Source: Dyella mobilis
GTDB taxonomy: Bacteria > Pseudomonadota > Gammaproteobacteria > Xanthomonadales > Rhodanobacteraceae
DNA: 64,000 bases
NCBI RefSeq assembly: GCF_016904945.1
Contig: NZ_JADIKF010000032.1
Location: 89,082 to 153,081 of the forward strand
Direction: 5' to 3'
Below the pieces are notes generated by a model. That model did no database searches. It had not been told where the DNA came from and saw only the letters and a list, made by a program, of their open reading frames with translations. The stretch's first letter is position 1. Each line of letters starts with the position of its first letter. This document shows, one piece after another, positions 56,375 to 64,000 of this stretch. A program made the position numbers and the translations under genes.

Positions 56375-57199
56375 TCAGTGCAATTGATCAAGCACGGCGC
56401 GCGTCGCCTTGGCGCGATTGAGCGTATAGAAGTGCAAGCCCGGTGCGCCGCCTTCCAGCAGGCGACGGCAAAGTTGTGCGACCACTTCCGCGCCCATCGC
56501 GCGAATGGCCTCGACGTCGTCGTAATAGGCCTGCATGCGCTTGGCGATCCAGCGCGGGATCTCCGCGCCGCAGGCATCGGAGAAGCGCTTGAGCTGTGCG
56601 TAATTGGAGATCGGCATGATGCCCGGCACCACGGGTACCGACACACCGAGCCGGCGCACGTCGTCGACGAAGCGGAAATACGCGTCGGCGTTAAAGAAAT
56701 ACTGGGTGATGGCGCCGTCCGCACCCGCCTCGATTTTCGCTTTGAAATGGCGCAGATCGGTTTGCACGTCCTCCGCCTGCGGGTGCATTTCGGGATAGGC
56801 CGCCACTTCGACGTGAAAATGATTGCCGCTGTGCTCGCGAATGAAGCGCACCAGCTCGGCGGCGTAGCGGAAGTCGCCCGGCGAAGCCATGCCCGACGGC
56901 AGATCGCCGCGCAACGCCACGATGCGGCGATAGCCTGCGGCGCGATAGGCATCGAGCAGCTCGGCGATTTCCTTGCGCGTGCCGCCCATGCAGGACAAAT
57001 GCGGAGCGACGTCCAGTCCATGTTGTTGATGCAGCCGTGCCACGGTTTCGCTGGTGTAGCTGAGCGTGGAGCCGCCGGCGCCAAAGGTGACGGAGACATA
57101 TTCCGGCTTGAGCGCCTTCAATTCCTTGGCGGCCCGGTCGAGCTGGGCGCGCTGCTCGTCGGTCTTGGGGGGGAAGAATTCGAAGCTGATGGCCGGCAT
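56375..57199 (-). CDS. metF: MetF, 5,10-methylenetetrahydrofolate reductase
   Basis: MetF is the flavoenzyme that reduces methylene- to methyltetrahydrofolate, the methyl donor for MetE. The 274-residue protein opens with PAISFEFFPPKTDEQ, shows VSVTFGAGGSTLSYTSE, LRGDLPSG, and ITQYFFNADAYFRFVDD, all typical. AAGGA lies about 9 bases before the ATG. A 24-bp dyad shared with metE and metK lies 37-60 bases upstream. The gene is divergent from the APC permease and is followed on the same strand by the exported protein, with 31 bases between. Confidence 0.97.
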   Translation of the reverse strand: MPAISFEFFPPKTDEQRAQLDRAAKELKALKPEYVSVTFGAGGSTLSYTSETVARLHQQHGLDVAPHLSCMGGTRKEIAELLDAYRAAGYRRIVALRGDLPSGMASPGDFRYAAELVRFIREHSGNHFHVEVAAYPEMHPQAEDVQTDLRHFKAKIEAGADGAITQYFFNADAYFRFVDDVRRLGVSVPVVPGIMPISNYAQLKRFSDACGAEIPRWIAKRMQAYYDDVEAIRAMGAEVVAQLCRRLLEGGAPGLHFYTLNRAKATRAVLDQLH

Positions 57200-57235
57200 T
57201 GCACGGGTCCTTGGCGGCAGGTCTGGAGAGTATAT

Positions 57236-57259
57236 ATCTCTTATTCCGGATAAAGCGAT
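57236..57259 (-). promoter_or_regulatory. 24-bp dyad operator candidate upstream of metF
   Basis: On the minus strand ATCGCTTTATCC is followed by GGAATAAGAGAT. It aligns without gaps to the dyads at 21200 (metE) and 24119 (metK), and is flanked by ATAT on both sides, extending the palindrome to 32 bases. The other parts of the 57200-57401 interval show no further element. Confidence 0.6.
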
Positions 57260-57401
57260 ATATAGCCATCAAGACGCCTAGGCGAGCCGCCGAAAATGGC
57301 GTCCGATACCGGCGCCAAGAACCCTCCCCGGGCTGACACTGGCTACACCGGTCTGTCATCATCGGCCGCTTGTGTCGAGCCGTTTCGCCTCAGGAGTCCG
57401 C

Positions 57402-59057
57402 ATGTCTTCTTCCAACGCCATTCGCCGCGACGTAGGGCCCTTCGCCCTGATGCTGACCGGACTGGGCTCGATCATTGGCTCAGGCTGGTTGTTCGGCGCA
57501 TGGAAGGCGGCGGGCCTGGCCGGCCCCGGTGCCATCTGGGCCTGGGTGCTGGGCGCGGCGATCATCATGACGATCGCGCTGACCTATGCCGAGCTGGGCG
57601 CGATGTTTCCCGAATCCGGGGGCATGGTGCGCTATGGCCATTACTCGCACGGCTCGCTGGTCGGATTCATCGCTGCCTGGGCAAACTGGATCGCCATCGT
57701 TTCGGTCATTCCGGTGGAAGCGGAAGCCTCGGTGCAGTACATGGCCTCCTGGCAATGGCAATGGGCGCAGGACCTCTATCACGTCACGAACGGTGCGGGC
57801 GAGCTGAGCCATACCGGACTGATGATCGCCGCCGTCCTGGTGGTCATCTATTTCCTGCTCAACTTCTGGAGCGTGAAACTGTTCGCGCATTCCAATTCCA
57901 CCATCACCATGTTCAAGCTGGTGGTGCCCGCTGCAACCGGTCTCTCGCTGATCGCCAGCGGTTTCCATGCCGAAAATCTCTCGGTGGGCATTCACGGCGG
58001 CAGCCATGCGATCGACTTTGCCGCGGTGCTCAATGCGGTTGCCACGGCGGGTATCGTTTTCAGCTTCAACGGTTTCCAGAGTCCGGTGAATCTCGCCGGC
58101 GAGGCGCGAAATCCGGGTCGGAGCATTCCTTTTGCAGTGGTCGGCTCCATCCTGCTCGCGACGGTCATCTACGTCATTCTGCAGGTGGCGTATCTCGGCG
58201 CGGTGCCGCAGGACATGCTCGCACAAGTCGGCTGGCACGGTATCGATTTCCGTTCTCCGTTTGCCGAACTGGCGATCATCGTGAACCTGCATTGGCTGGC
58301 GATGCTGCTGTACGTGGATGCTTTCATCAGCCCCAGCGGCACCGGCATGACCTACACCGCAACCACGGCGCGCATGATCTACGGCATGGAGCGCAATGGC
58401 ACGTTGCCGAAAATGTTCGGCCGGATTCACCCCAAGTGGGGCGTGCCGCGTCCTGCCATGTGGCTGAACCTGCTGGTGTCGTTCCTGTTTTTGTTCTTCT
58501 TCCGCGGCTGGGGCACGCTGGCAGCGGTGATCTCGGTGGCGACGATCATTTCCTACCTCACCGGTCCGGTCAGCGTGATGACGTTGCGCCGCACGGCAGC
58601 AGAGCTCTATCGGCCGCTGCGCATTACCGGGCTGCCTGTGCTGGCCGGCGTGGCGTTCGTGATGGCAACGGAACTGCTGTATTGGGCAAAGTGGCCGCTT
58701 ACCGGCGAAATCATCCTGCTGATGGTCGTGGCGCTGCCGATTTACCTTTATTACCAGGCGAAAGCCGGCTGGCATGCGTTCGGCCAACATCTTCGCGGCG
58801 CGCTGTGGTTGATCGTCTATCTGCCTACGATCGCCGCGGTGTCCTGGGCCGGCAGCACGACCTTCGGCGGCCACGGCTATCTGTCCTACGGCATCGACCT
58901 CGTTGTCGTCGCCATCATTGGCCTGGTGTTCTACTTGTGGGGCGTGAAGTCCGGGTGGCGTACTCCGGCGGTGGAAGCCGCCCGAGAGAACGCTCACTTG
59001 CATCCGGACCAGCCGATGCTGCCGCCTGATGAGGAACACGTCGCCGGCCATCGCTGA
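57402..59057 (+). CDS. APC-family amino-acid permease
   Basis: This 551-residue inner-membrane transporter belongs to the amino acid-polyamine-organocation superfamily. Twelve or more hydrophobic helices are visible; the first carries LTGLGSIIGSGWLFGAW with the conserved GSG-type unwound region, and the eighth region FISPSGTGMTYTATTARMIYGMERNGTLP is also typical. The AGGAG ribosome-binding site is 5-6 bases before the ATG chosen. The C-terminal tail is hydrophilic (HLHPDQPMLPPDEEH). Aspartate or other amino acid transport is plausible but the substrate is not determined. It converges with the hom gene. Confidence 0.88.
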   Translation: MSSSNAIRRDVGPFALMLTGLGSIIGSGWLFGAWKAAGLAGPGAIWAWVLGAAIIMTIALTYAELGAMFPESGGMVRYGHYSHGSLVGFIAAWANWIAIVSVIPVEAEASVQYMASWQWQWAQDLYHVTNGAGELSHTGLMIAAVLVVIYFLLNFWSVKLFAHSNSTITMFKLVVPAATGLSLIASGFHAENLSVGIHGGSHAIDFAAVLNAVATAGIVFSFNGFQSPVNLAGEARNPGRSIPFAVVGSILLATVIYVILQVAYLGAVPQDMLAQVGWHGIDFRSPFAELAIIVNLHWLAMLLYVDAFISPSGTGMTYTATTARMIYGMERNGTLPKMFGRIHPKWGVPRPAMWLNLLVSFLFLFFFRGWGTLAAVISVATIISYLTGPVSVMTLRRTAAELYRPLRITGLPVLAGVAFVMATELLYWAKWPLTGEIILLMVVALPIYLYYQAKAGWHAFGQHLRGALWLIVYLPTIAAVSWAGSTTFGGHGYLSYGIDLVVVAIIGLVFYLWGVKSGWRTPAVEAARENAHLHPDQPMLPPDEEHVAGHR

Positions 59058-59075
59058 CCACGCGATTCGCGCTGG

Positions 59076-60161
59076 CTAACCCAGGGCGAGCACGTCGCCC
59101 AGCAAGGCCTGCGCCGTCACTTCGGGGCCGGCTCCGGGGCCTTGGATAACCAGCGGCTGCGTGTGGTATCGGGTCGTCGTCAACGCAAACTGGTTGTCCG
59201 TGCCATACAGGCGTGCCGCGGGATGGTTGAGCGGCACTTCGGTCAAGCCGACGCGCGCACGGCCACGCTGGTTCAGACGGGCCAGGAAGCGCAATACCTG
59301 TCCGCGTGCGCGAGCCGCCTCGTGCAACGCCGCCAAGGGTTCGTCCAGTTCTTCGAGGCGTTCCAGAAACGCTTCGGTGGAGATGTCGCGCAGCGCTTCG
59401 GGCACCAGGCTTTCCACGACAACTTCATCATTGCCCAAGGCGAATCCGGCATTGCGTGCGAGGATCAGCAGCTTTCGCGCCACATCCTCGCCGGAGAGAT
59501 CGGCCCGGGGGTCCGGTTCGGTATAGCCTTGCTTGCGCGCTTCGCGCAGCAGTGCGGAGAACGGACGGCTGCCATCGTACTGGTTGAACAAGTAGGACAG
59601 CGAACCGGAAAACACGCCTTCCAAGGTCAGCAGGCTATCGCCGCAGTCGCACAGGCGGCGCAAGGTGGAGAGCACCGGCAACCCTGCACCGACCGTAGCG
59701 GAATCGCCATAGCGCCCGCCCGCCGCGCGCGCCGCCTGCAGCGCACGCCAACCGGGCAACTGCCCGCCGGCAAGCGACTTGTTGGCGGTGACGACGTGAT
59801 AACCGCGGGCCAGCCAGTCGGCATGGCGTGAGGCAAGATCCGTCGATGCAGTCGCGTCGACGATCACCTTCACCTGGGCGTGATGAGCATCCAGCGCCGA
59901 GAGCAAGGCCGCGTCGTCCCGTGCGGTTCCCTCGCGCTTGAGCCGATCGCGCAGATCGCGCGAGGCCAACTGCGTCGGATCCGATTGCTGCTTGCGCGAA
60001 TTGGCCGCCCCCACCAAGTGCAGGCGCTTGGCCACCGGCGTGCACAAGAGCTTTAGAAACGCTCCACCCACGACGCCCGTACCGAGCAGCACGACGGCGA
60101 TTTCCGCCTTGGCAGCGGGAACGGATGGCCGTACGGAAACCTCGGCCAGAACCGCGCTCAT
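59076..60161 (-). CDS. Homoserine dehydrogenase
   Basis: This NAD(P)-dependent enzyme of the aspartate pathway reduces aspartate semialdehyde to homoserine, the substrate of MetX. The 361-residue protein has the nucleotide-binding GTGVVGGAFLKLL near residues 27-39, VTANKSLAG, VFSGSLSYLFNQYDG and the catalytic region GYTEPDPRADLSGEDVARKLLIL. There is no ACT regulatory domain and no aspartokinase fusion, unlike enterobacterial ThrA/MetL. The start overlaps the metB stop as ATGA, so metX-metB-hom is one translationally coupled operon under the SAM-I riboswitch. Confidence 0.94.
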   Translation of the reverse strand: MSAVLAEVSVRPSVPAAKAEIAVVLLGTGVVGGAFLKLLCTPVAKRLHLVGAANSRKQQSDPTQLASRDLRDRLKREGTARDDAALLSALDAHHAQVKVIVDATASTDLASRHADWLARGYHVVTANKSLAGGQLPGWRALQAARAAGGRYGDSATVGAGLPVLSTLRRLCDCGDSLLTLEGVFSGSLSYLFNQYDGSRPFSALLREARKQGYTEPDPRADLSGEDVARKLLILARNAGFALGNDEVVVESLVPEALRDISTEAFLERLEELDEPLAALHEAARARGQVLRFLARLNQRGRARVGLTEVPLNHPAARLYGTDNQFALTTTRYHTQPLVIQGPGAGPEVTAQALLGDVLALG

Positions 60162-61366
60162 GCCTTCACCTTTCGTTTCGGCGAATCCAGGGAAACAGCT
60201 TGCGCACGTTGCAACGCCGCATCCACGTCGCGCAGCAGATCGTCGCTGTCTTCGATACCGATCGACAGGCGCAACAGCGTGTCGGCAATGCCGGCAGCGC
60301 GACGCGCTTCGGGAGCCATCGCTGCGTGTGTCATGGATGCGGGATGCGCGATCAGGCTTTCCACCCCGCCAAGCGATTCGGCCAGCGAGAAATACTGCAA
60401 CCCGTCGACGAAAGCCTCGATCTGCGCGACATCGCCATGCAGCTCAAAGCTGAGCATGGCGCCAAATCCTTGCTGCTGCCGGGAAGCCAGCGCGTGGCCG
60501 GAATGGTTTTGCAGGCCGGGGTAATAGACCTTGCGCACTGCCGCGTGGCGATCGAGATATTCCGCGACGCGTTCGGCATTTTCCTGATGCTGACGCAAGC
60601 GCACATTCAACGTACGCAGGCCGCGCAAAGTTAGAAAACTGTCGAACGGCGCACCGGTGAGACCGTTGCAATTGCCCCACCACTTCAGCTGCTCCGCCAC
60701 GGCCGCCTCGCGCGCCACGACCGCACCACCCACGACGTCGCTGTGACCGTTGATGTACTTGGTGGTCGAATGCACCACCACGTCTGCGCCCAAGGTCAAC
60801 GGCTGCTGCAGAGCCGGAGACAGGAACGTGTTGTCCACCACCACCAGCGCGCCGACGGCGTGCGCAGCCTGCGCCACGTGACGGATATCGGTAATGCGCA
60901 AGAGCGGATTGGACGGCGTTTCCACCCATACCAGTGAAGGTTTGGCGGCCAATCCTTCGGCGAGGGCGTGATTGTCCGTGAGATCGGCGAAGCGAACATT
61001 GAAACGCCCCTTCTTCGCCCATGCATCGAGCAGGCGCCAGGTACCGCCGTAGCAATCGTGCGCGGCCAGAACGGTAGAGCCCGCGGGCACCAGTTCCAAT
61101 GCCAACGCAACGGCGGCCATGCCGCTGGCCGTTATGACCGCACCGGCGCCCTGCTCCAACTCAGCGAGCGCGTTGCCCAGCAGGTCGCGCGTCGGATTAC
61201 CGCTGCGCGAGTAATCGTACGCGCGCTTGCCACCCAAGCCTGTGAAGCTGTAGTTGGTGGAAAGATGCAACGGCGGCACCACCGAACCATGCTGCGTATC
61301 CGATTCAATGCCGGCGCGAACGGCGCGGGTACTGGCGGAAGCTTCATTTACGAGATCAGCACACAT
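60158..61366 (-). CDS. metB: Cystathionine gamma-synthase family PLP enzyme
   Basis: This Cys/Met-metabolism PLP enzyme joins activated homoserine with cysteine to give cystathionine. The 402-residue protein shows YDYSRSGNPTRDLLG, ITASGMAAVALAL, the PLP-binding Lys in VHSTTKYINGHSDVVGG, and SLGGVESLIAHPASMTHA near the C-terminus. It starts 3 bases after metX and overlaps hom by 4. O-acetyl/succinylhomoserine sulfhydrylase or cystathionine gamma-lyase cannot be fully excluded from sequence, but the operon context favours the synthase. Confidence 0.92.
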   Translation of the reverse strand: MCADLVNEASASTRAVRAGIESDTQHGSVVPPLHLSTNYSFTGLGGKRAYDYSRSGNPTRDLLGNALAELEQGAGAVITASGMAAVALALELVPAGSTVLAAHDCYGGTWRLLDAWAKKGRFNVRFADLTDNHALAEGLAAKPSLVWVETPSNPLLRITDIRHVAQAAHAVGALVVVDNTFLSPALQQPLTLGADVVVHSTTKYINGHSDVVGGAVVAREAAVAEQLKWWGNCNGLTGAPFDSFLTLRGLRTLNVRLRQHQENAERVAEYLDRHAAVRKVYYPGLQNHSGHALASRQQQGFGAMLSFELHGDVAQIEAFVDGLQYFSLAESLGGVESLIAHPASMTHAAMAPEARRAAGIADTLLRLSIGIEDSDDLLRDVDAALQRAQAVSLDSPKRKVKA

Positions 61367-61369
61367 GAT

Positions 61370-62407
61370 TCAGACTCCGCGACTACAAGGAATGGCTTGA
61401 CGCAGCAACGGCGCCAATTGCTGGGTTTCTTTGAGAAAGGCATCGTGGCCGTAAGGCGAGTCGACCACTTCCAGGGTGGCCGAGCCACGAAGGCGGCGTT
61501 GCAGTTCGCACAAGTCGGCCAACGGCACGAGTCGATCCGAGGGGAAGCCGATCAACGTGACCGATGCGTCGATGTTTTCCGGCGCGACGTCGTGCAGATC
61601 AATCGATTCGGAAAGTGCGAGAAAACGCTCGAGATCGAAGCGCTTTACGAAGCTGCGGCCTGCATGATCGAGATAGTCTTCGACCGGAAAGTGAAACCGG
61701 CCTTCACGGTAATCGGGTGTGCTGGCGAAACGGCGCGCGAATTCCTCGCTGCCGCGATAGGTGGTCATGGCGAGCTGGCGTGCCAGCGAAAGCGCCTCTT
61801 CCACCCGGCCGGTCTGCTGGCCCAGGCGAAGAATCTGCCGCTGGATCGAGCGCTGCGCGGTGGACAGCGGATGGGCGCGATGAGCACCGGCGAGGAGCAC
61901 CAACTTTTCCGCCTTGCCCGGATGCCGCGATGCAAAAGCGAGCGCGACCATCGCACCGTAGGAGGAACCCACAAACGCCGCGACGTGCCCAATGCCCAAC
62001 GCTTCGATCAGCGCAGCAAGCGCATCGGCCTGGTCTTCGCTGGAAATGGCGCGCGGGCTCTCGTCGAAATCGCCGGGAGTCAGCCAGTCGATGCTGAGCA
62101 CGCGGCAATGAGCCAGGTCGATGGCTTGCCCGTGACCGACCAGTTCCGACCACCAACCGGAATTTCCCTGTCCGCTGGCTGCCACGTGCCGATCGGCGGA
62201 AATGCCGCCCTGCACGATGATCGTGGGCGCATCGGGTGCACCGGCCCATTGATAGCGCACATCCACCAGTGCCGGACAGCTGCCATATTTGGGCTGGAGG
62301 CTCAGACGACGGCTGCTGCGCTGCTCAGTGAGCGTGGCGCGCGAATGCAGTGGCACGATCACGGCCGTATGACAATCGTCGAGGGATGAATTGGCGAGCT
62401 GAGGCAT
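61370..62407 (-). CDS. metX: MetX-type homoserine O-acyltransferase
   Basis: This alpha/beta-hydrolase-fold enzyme activates homoserine with an acetyl or succinyl group for methionine synthesis. The 345-residue protein has the oxyanion region IIVQGGISADRHV, the nucleophile elbow AFVGSSYGAMVALAFASRHP with the catalytic Ser, DRLVPLADL with the Asp and DSPYGHDAFL with the His. MetX-fold enzymes of gammaproteobacteria often use succinyl-CoA, so acyl specificity is left open. The ATG has GGAGAA five bases upstream, and that site is buried in a hairpin beneath a SAM-I riboswitch; longer readings cross it and are rejected. Confidence 0.94.
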   Translation of the reverse strand: MPQLANSSLDDCHTAVIVPLHSRATLTEQRSSRRLSLQPKYGSCPALVDVRYQWAGAPDAPTIIVQGGISADRHVAASGQGNSGWWSELVGHGQAIDLAHCRVLSIDWLTPGDFDESPRAISSEDQADALAALIEALGIGHVAAFVGSSYGAMVALAFASRHPGKAEKLVLLAGAHRAHPLSTAQRSIQRQILRLGQQTGRVEEALSLARQLAMTTYRGSEEFARRFASTPDYREGRFHFPVEDYLDHAGRSFVKRFDLERFLALSESIDLHDVAPENIDASVTLIGFPSDRLVPLADLCELQRRLRGSATLEVVDSPYGHDAFLKETQQLAPLLRQAIPCSRGV

Positions 62408-62410
62408 TGC

Positions 62411-62442
62411 GGTTCTCCAGTTGCATCGCCCTGCGGAGAACC
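62411..62442 (-). promoter_or_regulatory. Shine-Dalgarno-sequestering hairpin of metX
   Basis: On the minus strand GGTTCTCC pairs perfectly with GGAGAACC, which contains the ribosome-binding site five bases before the metX ATG. It lies between the SAM-I aptamer and the start codon and is the likely expression platform, acting at translation initiation. Confidence 0.75.
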
Positions 62443-62489
62443 GTTGAAGAGTTGCCGTCAAGCCCGCCACGTAATCGCACGGATCGACG

Positions 62490-62607
62490 ACATCCCATCT
62501 TCCGGTCGACGCCAGAGCGCCCCGCAGGAGTTGGCACCGTTGCAGGTTTTATCCCGCAGGTTGCCCCGGCTTCAAAGGGCCTGTCCCTCAGCCGGTCTCG
62601 ATGAGTG
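62490..62607 (-). ncRNA. SAM-I (S-box) riboswitch controlling metX-metB-hom
   Basis: Read on the minus strand, CTCATCGAGACCGG begins the element, followed by CTGAGGGACAGGCCC, TTTGAAGCCGGGGCAACC, GGTGCCAACTCC and CCGGAAGATGGGAT. These are the S-box core segments in order, and CTCATC pairs with GATGGG as the closing helix. High SAM should repress the operon. The promoter lies just upstream and a Shine-Dalgarno hairpin downstream. Confidence 0.95.
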
Positions 62608-62613
62608 AAACCG

Positions 62614-62642
62614 ACTATAGCGACGGCTTTTTTTTGCGTCAA
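62614..62642 (-). promoter_or_regulatory. Promoter of the metX-metB-hom operon
   Basis: On the minus strand TTGACG (62637-62642) and TATAGT (62614-62619) are separated by exactly 17 bases. The predicted start lies at the beginning of the SAM-I riboswitch. The MetJ-like boxes begin one base upstream of the -35. Confidence 0.75.
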
Positions 62643-62643
62643 T

Positions 62644-62667
62644 GGACGTATAGACGTCTAAACGTAA
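62644..62667. promoter_or_regulatory. Three tandem MetJ-box-like octamers
   Basis: GGACGTAT, AGACGTCT and AAACGTAA follow one another without gaps; the middle one is the exact MetJ consensus octamer AGACGTCT. They abut the -35 of the metX promoter and lie about 135 bases before the divergent cysteine-synthase ATG, so they could control both. No metJ gene is in the window. Confidence 0.7.
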
Positions 62668-62801
62668 AAATGCTCAAAATTTCCCTGCAATTTCCGCATG
62701 TGAAAAATGGCCATATACCGACCAAGGCCGCCGGCATTTGGCGAAAAACGCAGAGCAGCGCTACTCTCTGCCCATCCGTTCAGCCTTCCAAAACCCCGCC
62801 C

Positions 62802-63818
62802 ATGGCCATCAGCCCGGACCTTTCCGCCACCGTTGGAAATACCCCACTGCTGCGCTTGCGGCGCATATCCGCCCTTACCGGATGCGAGGTGCTGGGCAAG
62901 GCGGAATTCCTCAACCCGGGCGGCTCGATCAAGGACCGGACGGCGCTCGGGCTGATCTGCGACGCCGAACGCAAAGGCCTGCTGCGTCCAGGCGGCACGA
63001 TCGTGGAGGGGACCGCCGGCAATACCGGTATCGGCATGGCCTTGATCGGAGCCAGTCGAGGCTACCGGACCGTGATTTTCATGCCGGAGACCCAAAGCCG
63101 GGAAAAGATCGACACCCTTCGAATGGCCGGGGCTGACGTTCGCCTGGTTCCAGCCGTGCCGTTCAAGGATCCGCGGCACTATGTGCACGTGGCGCGCGCC
63201 TACAGCGACAGCCTGAACGAACAAACCCCTGGAAGCGCCTGGTTTGGAAATCAATTCGACAACACCGCCAACCGCGATTGGCACGAAGCCACCACTGCAG
63301 TCGAAATTTGGGACCAAACCCTTGGCCAGGTGGATGGCTTTGTTTGCGCTGCCGGCACGGGCGGAACCCTCGCTGGAGTAGGACGTGCGCTGAAAGAGCG
63401 CAACCCAGGGGCGAAGATCGCTTTATCGGACCCTGCAGGCTCGGCACTTGCCCATTACATCAATCGAGGCGAGTTGCTGGCCGAAGGCAGCTCGATCAGC
63501 GAAGGGATCGGTTCCAGCCGGATAACGGCAAATTTCGAAGGCGCGCCCATCGACCTGGCCTGGTCGGTTCCCGATCAAGAGTCGGTTCCGTTGCTGCACG
63601 AACTGCTTCGTGAAGAGGGCTGGTGTGTCGGGGGATCGAGCGGCGTGAATCTCGCCGGGGCGATCCGGTTGGCCAGGGAGCTGGGACCTGGGCACACGAT
63701 TGTCACCGTGCTCAGTGATGCAGGCACGCGCTATCAGGCCAAACTGTTCAATCCGAGATTCCTTAGAGAGAAAGGCATTCCTGTTCCGGATTGGCTGGAT
63801 CAGGCGTTTCCAAGCTGA
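62802..63818 (+). CDS. Cysteine synthase family protein (CysK-like)
   Basis: This 338-residue PLP enzyme of the O-acetylserine sulfhydrylase/cystathionine beta-synthase family probably makes cysteine, the sulfur donor for MetB. It shows VGNTPLLRL at the N-terminus, the PLP Lys in NPGGSIKDR (Lys within about residues 44-48), GTAGNTGIGMAL, and VCAAGTGGTLAGVG. It differs from CysK in having GTAGNTGIG where CysK has TSGNTGIA, so a specialised role is possible. The ATG chosen starts at recognisable sequence; no good ribosome-binding site was seen. It is divergent from metX and shares its MetJ-like control region. Confidence 0.9.
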   Translation: MAISPDLSATVGNTPLLRLRRISALTGCEVLGKAEFLNPGGSIKDRTALGLICDAERKGLLRPGGTIVEGTAGNTGIGMALIGASRGYRTVIFMPETQSREKIDTLRMAGADVRLVPAVPFKDPRHYVHVARAYSDSLNEQTPGSAWFGNQFDNTANRDWHEATTAVEIWDQTLGQVDGFVCAAGTGGTLAGVGRALKERNPGAKIALSDPAGSALAHYINRGELLAEGSSISEGIGSSRITANFEGAPIDLAWSVPDQESVPLLHELLREEGWCVGGSSGVNLAGAIRLARELGPGHTIVTVLSDAGTRYQAKLFNPRFLREKGIPVPDWLDQAFPS

Positions 63819-63835
63819 TTTCGCCTCGCAAAAAG

Positions 63836-63868
63836 CAAAACGCCTTCCCGGTTGGGAAGGCGTTTTTA
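63836..63868 (+). terminator. Intrinsic terminator after the cysteine-synthase gene
   Basis: AACGCCTTCCC-GGTT-GGGAAGGCGTTTTT forms a perfect stem with an A-rich 5' flank and a T-run, 20 bases after the stop codon. Confidence 0.92.
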
Positions 63869-63892
63869 GGATAAAGCCCCTGGCGGTGACCT
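63864..63892. repeat. Isolated copy of the 5S rRNA 3' end (29-base repeat)
   Basis: TTTTTAGGATAAAGCCCC and the following TGGCGGTGACCT repeat the sequence at 63968-63997 with one mismatch, 104 bases away. The second copy continues into 5S rRNA; this copy instead diverges right after GGTGACCT. A nested GTGCGCC/GGCGCAC hairpin (about 63893-63926) follows. Confidence 0.75.
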
Positions 63893-63940
63893 GTTGCGGG
63901 TGCGCCCAGGCGCACGAGCCGCAACAAGCCCAAGCACAAA

Positions 63941-63972
63941 GAAAAAACCCTCACCAGACGGTGAGGGTTTTT
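63941..63972 (-). terminator. Terminator of the rRNA operon
   Basis: ACCCTCACC-AGAC-GGTGAGGGTTTTT with an A-run on the other side works in both directions. On the minus strand it follows the 5S rRNA 3' end by about 8 bases. Confidence 0.85.
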
Positions 63973-63980
63973 AGGATGAA

Positions 63981-64000
63981 GCCCCTGGCGGTGACCTACT
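63981..64000 (-). rRNA. rrf: 5S rRNA, 3' end only (cut by window edge)
   Basis: On the minus strand the last bases read AGTAGGTCACCGCCAGGGGC, the expected 3' segment of a gammaproteobacterial 5S rRNA (GAGUAGGU...CGCCAGG). The rest of the rRNA operon lies beyond the window. The terminator just after it fits the end of an rrn operon. Confidence 0.8.

Noticed and set aside
57480..59051. Long open frame of more than 500 codons on the minus strand opposite the APC permease
   Set aside because: It mirrors the codon pattern of the real permease gene, is full of His/Arg/Asp low-complexity sequence and has no family motif. GC-rich genomes produce many such antisense frames.
63893..63926. A tRNA gene or fragment between the two 5S-end copies
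   Set aside because: The nested hairpin lacks a T-loop GTTCGAA-type motif and has no cloverleaf; it is too short.

Overview
The window looks like a chromosomal segment of a GC-rich gammaproteobacterium of the order Xanthomonadales, most likely family Rhodanobacteraceae (Dyella/Luteibacter/Frateuria/Rhodanobacter type). This is inferred from the dcw cluster order, the Xanthomonadales-style methionine control (SAM-I, SAH and cobalamin riboswitches) and the protein sequences; no 16S rRNA is present to prove it. No transposase, integrase, phage gene, tRNA or CRISPR array was seen.

Layout. 1-10.4 kb (minus strand): cell-wall and division (dcw) cluster mraZ-rsmH-ftsL-ftsI-murE-murF-mraY-ftsW-murG-murC, with most genes overlapping or nearly so, read from one MraZ-controlled promoter; murC is cut by the window edge. 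10.5-11.0 kb: RNase P RNA. 11.0-21.1 kb: housekeeping genes (rsmI, lpoA, yraN, an FAD-linked oxidase, a uracil-DNA glycosylase-like protein, a LysE exporter, a nucleoside permease, dusB, a lipoprotein esterase) and a frameshifted methyltransferase. 21.2-25.4 kb: metE behind a cobalamin riboswitch, then metK. 25.4-28.7 kb: dacC and uup.

29.1-38.5 kb (plus strand) is the accessory region: a TOMM (thiazole/oxazole-modified peptide) locus. It has an FHA protein, a 1300-residue kinase/degenerate cyclase/ATPase fusion, two tandem nitrile-hydratase-leader-like precursor peptides and a fused cyclodehydratase (zinc-containing leader-binding part plus YcaO). A cysteine-rich 122-residue protein and a PixA/AidA-family protein follow, each with the same 10-bp-phased CTGTAAT direct repeat upstream.

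38.6-50.3 kb (minus strand): an UPF0114 membrane protein, an exported unknown protein, and a six-gene set of HlyD-type adaptor, ABC ATPase, two MacB/FtsX-type permeases, an NtrC-type regulator and an NtrY-type kinase, preceded by a sigma-54-like promoter. 50.3-64 kb: ppc, ahcY behind an SAH riboswitch, ilvE, metF, an APC permease, the metX-metB-hom operon behind a SAM-I riboswitch, a cysteine synthase, and the 3' end of a 5S rRNA gene.

The unifying theme outside the cell-wall and TOMM regions is the methionine/SAM cycle. hom, metX and metB make cystathionine; metE and metF make methionine; metK makes SAM; ahcY recycles SAH. Three riboswitch classes, one MetJ-like operator and a repeated 24-bp dyad at metE, metK and metF control them.
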